DNA from: Methanosphaera sp. rholeuAM6
GTDB lineage: Archaea; Methanobacteriota; Methanobacteria; Methanobacteriales; Methanobacteriaceae
Direction: 5' to 3'
Assembly (NCBI GenBank): GCA_003266105.1
Contig: MVAA01000073.1
Span: forward strand, 1 to 18,740
Length of the DNA: 18,740 bases
This document shows, one piece after another, positions 8,664 to 14,630 of the stretch. The position numbers and the translations under genes are program-made. The notes below the pieces were generated by a model, which saw nothing but the letters and a program-made list of their open reading frames with translations, was not told the origin of the DNA and made no database searches. Numbering within the stretch: position 1 is the first letter of the stretch; each line of letters begins with the position of its first letter.

Positions 8664-8714
8664 GTTTTACATTGATATTTTCAATGGAGTATTGATTACT
8701 TATAAACTTTATAC

Positions 8715-8722
8715 TATTTAAA
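8715..8722 (-). promoter_or_regulatory. Possible TATA box of the surface-protein gene
   Basis: TTTAAATA on the minus strand, within the 113-base gap between the GT2 stop and the surface-protein start. Initiation about 25 bases downstream would give a leader of roughly 40 bases that contains the GGGAG site. A nearby TATAAAG offers an alternative. Called from base pattern only. Confidence 0.35.
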
Positions 8723-8743
8723 AGTTGTTAATTTGAAATGTTT

Positions 8744-8750
8744 AAAAAAA
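8744..8750 (-). terminator. T-tract terminator of the minus-strand GT operon
   Basis: On the minus strand a run of seven T lies 13 bases past the stop codon of the last GT2 gene. Archaeal termination typically relies on such T-runs. It separates the glycosyltransferase operon from the surface-protein transcription unit. Confidence 0.45.
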
Positions 8751-8763
8751 GGAAGAAGATTTA

Positions 8764-9735
8764 TTATAATTTGTTAATTATGGCTTTAACATAGAGTTTT
8801 GTTATTTGGTATAAATATCTTGGCAAATAAAGGTAATAATTTGATTTGTGTTTTTTAATAAATTGAAGGTTTGTTTTTACATGATTATATTCCGTTTTGA
8901 AAGTGGAATTCTTGTGTCTTGACATTCCCACCTTATGCCATATGATTGAATCAGTTACAGTTACCACTTTGAAACCCTTTTGTTTAATGGATATTGCCAA
9001 ATCAATATCTTCACATCCAAAGAAAAATTCTGTGGATAAGTATGATTCAGGCATTGCCTCTGTTTTTATTAATGCTCCTGCTCCTGATACCCAGTCACAT
9101 TCTATAATATCCTGTGTTAAATCGTAGTCTGGTTCTTCCATTATGCTGTGATGTCCGGGAAAATGATTCAAGTCAACTACACTTCCTATACACCATATTG
9201 TGTCATGACTACCTTCATAATCATAATAATAGAATTTTGGTCCGATTAATCCTATTTTTTCATCAGTCAATGCTACATCTATCATCTTATTTAGAAATTC
9301 CGGATCCACTATTGTATCATTGTTTAACAGTAATATGTAATCTGGTTTATCTTGCTTTATTGTGTAGTCTATTGCTATATTGTTTCCCTTTGCAAAACCG
9401 TAGTTTTCCCTGTTTTTTATGAGTAATAGTTTTTTTTGTTCTGGTGTGGAAGTATTGTCAATATTCTCTGGATATTCCCCTTCTTTGACTATGTTCAATT
9501 TTATTGGTTTGTTGTTTAGGTATTTGGTGTATTCTGTTTCTACCCTTATATTTCCCTGTGCATATGCCTTTATCTTCTCAATAGAATCATTTGTTGAATT
9601 GTTGTCTGCCACTATCACATTATAGTTTGGATAATTTATGTTGTATAATGATTCTAGTGCTTCTAATGTATCTTCATAGCCATTCCAGTTTAACAGTACT
9701 ATTGATACTAACGGTTTTGTCATGTTATCACTCAT
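8764..9735 (-). CDS. GT2-family glycosyltransferase (last gene of - operon)
   Basis: A GT-A fold enzyme of the rhamnosyltransferase-like COG1216 type, 323 residues. The N-terminal strand is VSIVLLNWNG, then VADNNSTND for the nucleotide. LLLNNDTIVDPEF holds the DXD-equivalent metal/nucleotide site, and GCEDIDLAISIKQKG is the catalytic ED region with WHKVG after it. No membrane helix is convincing apart from an aromatic, basic C-terminus (YLYLPRYLYQITKLYVKAI) that might touch the membrane. ATG at 9735 overlaps the upstream gene's TGA (ATGAGTGA); an ATG at 9723, after GTGAT, is a close alternative. An in-frame ATG at 9777 lies well inside the upstream gene and adds residues unlike the family. 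It is a paralogue of the GT2 two genes upstream. Confidence 0.86.
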   Translation of the reverse strand: MSDNMTKPLVSIVLLNWNGYEDTLEALESLYNINYPNYNVIVADNNSTNDSIEKIKAYAQGNIRVETEYTKYLNNKPIKLNIVKEGEYPENIDNTSTPEQKKLLLIKNRENYGFAKGNNIAIDYTIKQDKPDYILLLNNDTIVDPEFLNKMIDVALTDEKIGLIGPKFYYYDYEGSHDTIWCIGSVVDLNHFPGHHSIMEEPDYDLTQDIIECDWVSGAGALIKTEAMPESYLSTEFFFGCEDIDLAISIKQKGFKVVTVTDSIIWHKVGMSRHKNSTFKTEYNHVKTNLQFIKKHKSNYYLYLPRYLYQITKLYVKAIINKL

Positions 9736-10969
9736 TTTCTTCCAGTATCCTGTAAATGTGTTGCAATAAACGTTCACCTGCTTTTTCCAACGTCCATATT
9801 GATTCTATATATTTTACTCCGGTTGATGATAATCTATCCCATAGCTCTTCGTCTTCCATGAGTTTCATTATTGCATTTGCAAAGTCTTCCTCGTTTCTTT
9901 GAGTGAGTAATCCTGTTTTATTATGCAGTATTGATTCTCTTAAGCCTCCCTCTTTTACTCCAACCACTGGTGTTCCACAAGCCATTGCTTCTAACGGCAC
10001 ATATCCAAATGGTTCAAGATATGGTGCATAAACTACAAGTTTAGCCTTGTTATATAGGTTTATTAGTTCTTCATCAGATATTTGTGTTAATATATCCAAA
10101 TCCACTTCCTTTTCTTCGGCCAGTGTTTTTAAATATTCTATCCATAGTTCATCACTGCTGTTTCCTACTATTACCAGTTCCGGTCGGATTTCCTTAGGTA
10201 TGTGGGATATTGATCTTATCAGGAAGTCATATCCTTTTGGAGGTATGCATGTACCCACGGACAGTACGTAATTGTCTCTTTTTAAATTTAAGGGTGTGAA
10301 CATGTTGTTGTCGACCCCAATGTATGATACAAAGGCGTTTTTACCATATTGTCTTAGTATGTTTTCCCGTGTGAAGTATGAGTTTGTCAGTAAGTTTGTT
10401 GAGTACTCTGCAAACTCTATGTCTCTTTCATAGTCATTTGTTTCTACCCGGTTTACGTAGTATTTTGCAAATGGCTTTATTAATGGATGATTGAATATTC
10501 CTGCTTTGGTTTTTTGTTCGTTAACTTTCTTTAGTATTTTTTCTTTTCTTATTGGCTGGGCACAGTAATATATTGACGGTTTCTTAAGATATTTGAATAT
10601 TGCCGGGGTCATTGTGTACTGATCCTGTTCACAGTATACTATATCGTATCCTGAGTTGTTTAAATCCTCTGCAATCTTTTGTTCTGTTTTGATTACATTA
10701 TCTACAGATACCTGTTTTATTATTGCCGGAACATAGCTGAATACTGAGTATATCTTTTCTCTTATGAAGCTTGGTTTTACATCGTATTTTACCACACTTG
10801 TTGCTACGTTTTCAAGTGGTAAATATTCTTCGTTTGCTGTTTCTGGTATGAATACATCCACTATGTGTCCCTGTTGTGTCAGATACTGTATGTATGTGTA
10901 TAGTGAACGTTTTGCTCCACCTGATGGTAAATTATGAAATACTGCTATTTTTAATTGTTTTTTACTCAC
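9728..10969 (-). CDS. GT4-family glycosyltransferase (third gene of - operon)
   Basis: A 413-residue GT-B glycosyltransferase. The N-terminus reads LKIAVFHNLPSGGAKRSLYT, in which the SGGAKR loop is a frequent acceptor-side signature in archaeal GT4 proteins. The C-terminal domain opens with SVGTCIPPKGYDFLIRSI, continues through LVIVGNSSDELWIEYL, and has a full E-x7-E motif in EPFGYVPLEAM (Glu319 and Glu327) followed by GVKEGGLRESI. It starts with GTG, 4 bases after the preceding gene; GAGGGT of the ribosome site overlaps that gene's TAG stop. Its own stop overlaps the start of the next GT2. The tight packing points to one polycistronic message and one pathway. Substrate cannot be assigned. 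Confidence 0.88.
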   Translation of the reverse strand: MSKKQLKIAVFHNLPSGGAKRSLYTYIQYLTQQGHIVDVFIPETANEEYLPLENVATSVVKYDVKPSFIREKIYSVFSYVPAIIKQVSVDNVIKTEQKIAEDLNNSGYDIVYCEQDQYTMTPAIFKYLKKPSIYYCAQPIRKEKILKKVNEQKTKAGIFNHPLIKPFAKYYVNRVETNDYERDIEFAEYSTNLLTNSYFTRENILRQYGKNAFVSYIGVDNNMFTPLNLKRDNYVLSVGTCIPPKGYDFLIRSISHIPKEIRPELVIVGNSSDELWIEYLKTLAEEKEVDLDILTQISDEELINLYNKAKLVVYAPYLEPFGYVPLEAMACGTPVVGVKEGGLRESILHNKTGLLTQRNEEDFANAIMKLMEDEELWDRLSSTGVKYIESIWTLEKAGERLLQHIYRILEENE

Positions 10970-10973
10970 TTTT

Positions 10974-11936
10974 CTACCCTCTTTTTGATGTTTTTTTATT
11001 ATAGGTTTTTACCTTTAGTAATCCGTCCTTTAATCCTTTTAGTAGAGTTTTTGAATATTCTTTGTTTTGATTAATATTTGTAAAGGATTCTTTGAGAACA
11101 TATAATGCTATATAAATAATGAATTTATAATACGTTAAACCTGTAGTGTACTTCTTCATGTATAGAATTCTGTTACGTGTATGATAGTATATGCGTGATA
11201 ATGATTTTATTGAAGCTCCTTCTTTATGATATATACATCCAACATCTGAAATTCTTAATTTATAACCAAGATTGCGTGCACAGGTGGACCAGTCAACATC
11301 TTCCCAGTACATGAAATAATCTTCACTTAACACTCCCACCATTCGAAGAACCTCACAAGACATTAAAATACAGGAACCTGTTAAAAAATCAAACTCGTCT
11401 GTGATACCGTTGGTTGTTATAGCCATGCATTCCCCATGAACCATATCGATACTTCCACCACCAACAGTCTGCATTCTATTTTTATCATGATAATAATAAT
11501 GATTTGCTCCTACAAAACCTGTATCATCAGATTCATTAAACTTAGTTACCAAACCCGTTAACAAATCCGATGTAACAATGGTATCATTATTTAACAACAT
11601 TACATATCCTGTAGGGACATTGTCTTTAATATAATTTAAAGCAACATTGTTTCCACCAGCAAATCCACTGTTATTTTCATTTAATATGAATACAATATTA
11701 GAATCATTGGTTTTAGTGAAATTTGACAAATTTTCATTTTGAATCAAATCGATAGAATAAAACGAATCATTATTAAGATAATTTAAAATAGCGTTGACAG
11801 ATTCCCTTTGAGAACCATTATCAACAAGATAAACATCAAAAGATGGATAATCCAAAGACTTTAATGAATCCAAACATTCAATGGTATCTTCTTCACCATT
11901 CCAATTTAATAAGACAATATTTACTTTATCTTTAAT
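10974..11936 (-). CDS. GT2-family glycosyltransferase with apparent ATT start
   Basis: A GT-A enzyme of about 320 residues when read from the ATT codon at 11936-11934. The frame then encodes IKDKVNIVLLNWNGEEDTIE, the canonical first strand of this family. Further motifs are YLVDNGSQ, VMLLNNDTIV (metal/nucleotide site) and YFMYWEDVDWSTCARNLGYK (catalytic ED region), then IYHKEGAS. The first classical start in frame is TTG at 11873, which would remove 21 residues including the NWNG strand and probably destroy the nucleotide pocket. GGGG at 11947-11944 lies 7 bases before the ATT. The frame is the same as the upstream small gene, whose TAA at 11951-11949 is the only stop between them. It is similar in sequence to the GT2 at 8764-9735. 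Confidence 0.83.
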   Translation of the reverse strand: MKDKVNIVLLNWNGEEDTIECLDSLKSLDYPSFDVYLVDNGSQRESVNAILNYLNNDSFYSIDLIQNENLSNFTKTNDSNIVFILNENNSGFAGGNNVALNYIKDNVPTGYVMLLNNDTIVTSDLLTGLVTKFNESDDTGFVGANHYYYHDKNRMQTVGGGSIDMVHGECMAITTNGITDEFDFLTGSCILMSCEVLRMVGVLSEDYFMYWEDVDWSTCARNLGYKLRISDVGCIYHKEGASIKSLSRIYYHTRNRILYMKKYTTGLTYYKFIIYIALYVLKESFTNINQNKEYSKTLLKGLKDGLLKVKTYNKKTSKRG

Positions 11937-11943
11937 AATAAAA

Positions 11944-11947
11944 CCCC
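11944..11947 (-). promoter_or_regulatory. Candidate ribosome site before the GT2 ATT start
   Basis: GGGG(T) directly follows the TAA of the upstream small gene and stands 7 bases before ATT at 11936, or 4 before a tandem ATT at 11939. No ATG, GTG or TTG in the correct frame exists between the stop codon and the conserved NWNG motif. Reinitiation by ribosomes finishing the upstream gene would fit. Confidence 0.4.
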
Positions 11948-11948
11948 A

Positions 11949-12188
11949 TTATTCTTCAATTTTCACATCATCAATCATTAATTCTTTTTTATCATCAGAT
12001 TCCTTTGCATAATTTAAATACTCATCAACCAACTTACTTGAATCTTCCTTAATATCATCCAAAAAAGAAGAGTCCAACAGTTTATTTATAGCAAAACCTA
12101 CTGCAACGCCACCGACAAACACCGTAGCATATTTAGCTATTGTGATTTTCTGAGAATTGTCTAACTCATACCAAATATTTTCCAACAT
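11949..12188 (-). CDS. Small one-TM protein of unknown function opening the - GT operon
   Basis: I do not recognise a family. The 79-residue protein has a short amphipathic head (MLENIWYELDNSQKITIAKY), one glycine-containing membrane helix at about residues 22-40 (TVFVGGVAVGFAINKLL), and a charged, acid-rich tail of about 38 residues. ATG at 12188 follows GAGGT with a 6-base spacer, so the start is secure. It is the first gene of the glycosyltransferase operon, with GT2 initiation only 12 bases beyond its stop. A membrane tether or small scaffold for the soluble glycosyltransferases would fit, but that is inference from position only. Confidence 0.7.
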   Translation of the reverse strand: MLENIWYELDNSQKITIAKYATVFVGGVAVGFAINKLLDSSFLDDIKEDSSKLVDEYLNYAKESDDKKELMIDDVKIEE

Positions 12189-12210
12189 AATATTACCTCT
12201 TAAATACTTC

Positions 12211-12230
12211 TATGTATATAGTTATACATA
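12211..12230. promoter_or_regulatory. Perfect 8-bp-arm dyad in the divergent promoter
   Basis: TATGTATA, a 4-base TAGT spacer, then TATACATA form an exact inverted repeat between the divergent operons (ATG at 12188 leftward, ATG at 12264 rightward). It overlaps the only TATA-like sequences in the gap, so it could be a shared two-way TATA element, a repressor operator, or both. Expected transcription starts lie near 12195-12205 on the left and 12240-12250 on the right, consistent with short leaders that include each gene's ribosome site. Confidence 0.45.
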
Positions 12231-12263
12231 ATTATTATTAACTAATAAAAATCAGTGATTACT

Positions 12264-12593
12264 ATGACATCATATGAAAAGTTTCATTACAGATTTGAAG
12301 ACCTTAAAGAAAATCATGGAATAAATACTGCAGAAATCATATTACACAATGATGATGAAATGACTATAGAATATAGTGGAAAACATGGCTTTAACACTGA
12401 AGGATTTGACTATCCATTATTTAACAAGAAAGCCAAGGACGAAACCACCAGTTGGTTTTTATACAGAATAGAAGAAATTATTGAAACTGATTTTGACTTG
12501 TTGGAAGATCTTAAAATGCCAATACAACTGGATGAAAAACAGTTAACTCATAAAATTAAAAATCAAATAGAAATATACTGTTATAAAGAATAA
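12264..12593 (+). CDS. Small soluble protein of unknown function
   Basis: No family recognised. The 109-residue product starts MTSYEKFHYRFEDLKENHG. It looks like a compact soluble alpha/beta protein with many Glu/Asp and aromatic residues, no membrane helix and no signal peptide; a single Cys lies near the C-terminus (IYCYKE). ATG at 12264 follows GTGAT with a 4-base gap; an in-frame GTG at 12255 forms part of that ribosome site and is unlikely to be the start. It is the first gene of a two-gene operon, and its TAA directly precedes the GGAG of the GT4 downstream. The codon pattern and uninterrupted frame support a real gene; the role is unknown. Confidence 0.65.
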   Translation: MTSYEKFHYRFEDLKENHGINTAEIILHNDDEMTIEYSGKHGFNTEGFDYPLFNKKAKDETTSWFLYRIEEIIETDFDLLEDLKMPIQLDEKQLTHKIKNQIEIYCYKE

Positions 12594-12608
12594 GGAGTTA
12601 TAATTAAA

Positions 12609-13712
12609 TTGAAAAGGTTTAACTGCATATTTCCGGGATTATACAATTACATTCTTACAAAGGATGTTGGAATGATTCCATACAAATTGTCAGGTAGTTA
12701 TGACAGTATCCTCACAACATATCCCAATGAGGAATTCGCTTACATGGACAATATTCTTAAAAGTAAGAACTTTAAATTAAACTATCTGGAAAATTCCGGA
12801 AATGAAAAAAAGGATGTTATAAGATACATTAAAAAGAATGCTGGAAATATTGATATTCTACAGTTATATCATCTTAGATACAGTCAATTACCATATTACA
12901 TCCTAAGTTATAAATTACATAACCGTAATGGTAAAATATACTTGAAATTAGATGCTAACAACGAATTTGTTGATTTTCTTGTTAAAAGACAGGGTATTCT
13001 CCCAACTCTCAGAAGATTGTATGTTAAACTATTATTTAAATTCGTTAATCTGGTAAGTATAGAAACCAATAGAAACTATGAAACATTACTTAAAAGCAAA
13101 CTAATTACTGAGGATAAACTGTTATACCTACCTAACGGTATAGTGGAAACAAATACGGACATAACACGCAAAGAACATTACATATTATACGTAGGATACA
13201 TTGAAAAACTCAACAAATCAATAGACATGCTGATAGAAGCCGCGAATAACATTGAGATGAAAGACTGGAAACTGGTCTTGGTCGGTGATGTGCAGGAGGA
13301 TATGAAGGAATTCATCGATGAAATACTTGAAAACAATAGCCAATTAAAGGAAAAAGTAATATTCAAGGGATACATCAGTGACAAAGAAGAACTGTCAAAT
13401 ATCTATGCACAATCAAGCATATACTGCTGTACTTCAATAAAAGAAAGCTTTGGGATATCCACACTGGAAGCGGCATATCATGGAAACTATATAATTTCAA
13501 CCAATGTTGGCGGATCCCCCGACATAATACACAAAACGGGATATGGACAGTTAATAACTCATGACATAGAAGAATTAGAACAGACGCTCCAGTCAACAAT
13601 AGATAACTGGGATAATATTAAAGAAAATCCTGAAAATATACAAAAAAAAGTTTACGATGAATTCAATTGGGATAATCTTTGCAATAAAATAAAAGAAAAA
13701 ATAGGTGATTAA
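12609..13712 (+). CDS. GT4-family glycosyltransferase (second gene of the right-hand operon)
   Basis: A 367-residue GT-B enzyme, divergent from the other four in its N-terminal half, which begins MKRFNCIFPGLYNYILTKDV. The C-terminal half is standard: HYILYVGYIEKLNKSIDMLI, LVLVGDVQEDMKEFI, VIFKGYI, then E-x7-E in ESFGISTLEAA (Glu279 and Glu287) and STNVGGSPDII. The start is a TTG, 11 bases after GGAG that immediately follows the stop of the small gene upstream, so translation is probably coupled. The gene ends 16 bases before the end of cbiL on the opposite strand. It closes the glycan island; donor and acceptor unknown. Confidence 0.87.
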   Translation: MKRFNCIFPGLYNYILTKDVGMIPYKLSGSYDSILTTYPNEEFAYMDNILKSKNFKLNYLENSGNEKKDVIRYIKKNAGNIDILQLYHLRYSQLPYYILSYKLHNRNGKIYLKLDANNEFVDFLVKRQGILPTLRRLYVKLLFKFVNLVSIETNRNYETLLKSKLITEDKLLYLPNGIVETNTDITRKEHYILYVGYIEKLNKSIDMLIEAANNIEMKDWKLVLVGDVQEDMKEFIDEILENNSQLKEKVIFKGYISDKEELSNIYAQSSIYCCTSIKESFGISTLEAAYHGNYIISTNVGGSPDIIHKTGYGQLITHDIEELEQTLQSTIDNWDNIKENPENIQKKVYDEFNWDNLCNKIKEKIGD

Positions 13713-13728
13713 AAAACTTCCTAAAAAC

Positions 13729-14424
13729 TTATTTTTTGAACTTGATGATGCTTGTTGAGAAATATTTCTTATTGTTTACAAAACCATGCACGATATTCTC
13801 ATCTTCCATTGTACAGTTCTGTACAGAAACTATTTCCTTTTCTCTAGGATCCTGATTTATACAATCTTCCAATAAATCAAGGTGACGTGAAGTCTTCATT
13901 GCAACAACAGTATCCACGTATGGTAAGATTTTTGATAATCTGTCATCAATTTGTGGAACAACAACAAGAATATCATCCTGTTCTGTTAACTGTATGCCTG
14001 CTGTAGTACTGCATGCTGTCATAGCTGCAATTCCCGGTACTAAAACGACTTCAACACCCTTTTTCTGTAACCTTTTAGATACGTAGGAGAAAGTACTGAA
14101 TATTGTAGGATCTCCCAAAGTAACAAATACCGCATCCAATCCTTGTGATAATTTTTCAAATAATTGATTTGCAGCTTCATCCCATGATTTGTCCAGAGTC
14201 TCTGAATCCTCGGTCATAGGGAATAACGGTTGTAATATTTCAGGTGCTTCATCCCTTTCATCAATTATTCCCTGAACAATTTTCAATGCCACGCTAGCTC
14301 TTCCTTTCTTGGATTGTGGTGCAAATATTATATCTGTATCTTTAATAATACGGGCAGCTTTAATGGTGACTAATTCCGGATCACCAGGACCTACTCCGAT
14401 TCCATATAATTTACCTATTGCCAT
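13729..14424 (-). CDS. cbiL: Cobalt-factor II / precorrin-2 C20-methyltransferase
   Basis: Transfers a methyl group from S-adenosylmethionine to C-20 of cobalt-factor II in the anaerobic cobamide pathway, which feeds corrinoid-dependent methyltransferases in methanogens. The 231-residue length is normal. The N-terminal motif YGIGVGPGDPELVTIKAARI is the tetrapyrrole-methylase SAM site; FAPQSKKGRASVA, VTLGDPTIFSTF and VLVPGIAAMTACSTTAGIQL are CbiL/CobI landmarks. ATG at 14424 follows GAGG with a 6-base spacer. It stands alone here, apart from other cobalamin genes, convergent with the GT4 on its left and divergent from the helicase on its right. The cobalt-factor form is favoured over the aerobic precorrin form because of the archaeal anaerobic context. 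Confidence 0.92.
   Translation of the reverse strand: MAIGKLYGIGVGPGDPELVTIKAARIIKDTDIIFAPQSKKGRASVALKIVQGIIDERDEAPEILQPLFPMTEDSETLDKSWDEAANQLFEKLSQGLDAVFVTLGDPTIFSTFSYVSKRLQKKGVEVVLVPGIAAMTACSTTAGIQLTEQDDILVVVPQIDDRLSKILPYVDTVVAMKTSRHLDLLEDCINQDPREKEIVSVQNCTMEDENIVHGFVNNKKYFSTSIIKFKK
13732..13737 (+). terminator. Possible T-tract terminator of the right-hand GT operon
   Basis: A run of six T lies 20 bases past the GT4 stop, inside the last codons of the converging cbiL gene. On the minus strand, T5 and T6 runs at 13723-13727 and 13711-13716 could serve cbiL in turn, so the 16-base gap and the gene ends may act as a two-way terminator. Confidence 0.3.
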
Positions 14425-14460
14425 GCTATTCCTCTTAATCAGTTGTTAAAAAAATGAAAA

Positions 14461-14471
14461 ATACTTAAAAA
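14461..14471 (-). promoter_or_regulatory. Possible TATA box of cbiL
   Basis: TTTTTAAGTAT on the minus strand would place transcription initiation near 14440-14445, giving a short leader that contains GAGG at 14434-14431. No stem-loop or cobalamin-riboswitch-like structure is visible in the 206-base gap, in keeping with the absence of cobalamin riboswitches from known archaeal genes. Confidence 0.3.
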
Positions 14472-14569
14472 GATTAAAGTAAAATTAAATTTTCCCAATC
14501 TATAATGTCTACTACTTATTCTATAAAGGATTAAATATAAACATTTTTGAAAAACTCCTAAAAAGAACC

Positions 14570-14591
14570 ATATAAGAAATTAACTATAATA
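14570..14591 (+). promoter_or_regulatory. Candidate TATA elements of the helicase gene
   Basis: ATATAAG at 14570-14576 and CTATAATA at 14584-14591 are the two TATA-like strings upstream of the helicase ATG at 14631. They predict starts near 14597 or 14613. No GGAG-like ribosome site precedes the ATG, and a six-codon open frame (14609-14629) ends one base before it, so initiation may be leader-poor or involve that short frame. Confidence 0.3.
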
Positions 14592-14630
14592 GAAAAAGTT
14601 GAAAAACTATGAAAAACAAAACATTATAAC

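Noticed and set aside
844..13712. Complete N-glycosylation system
   Set aside because: No AglB-type oligosaccharyltransferase with a WWDYG motif and no dolichol-phosphate transferase is present, so the locus cannot be called a full system.
14425..14630. Cobalamin riboswitch or tRNA in the cbiL-helicase gap
   Set aside because: No B12-box-like conserved segment, cloverleaf or stable stem could be seen; only TATA-like and A/T-rich sequence.
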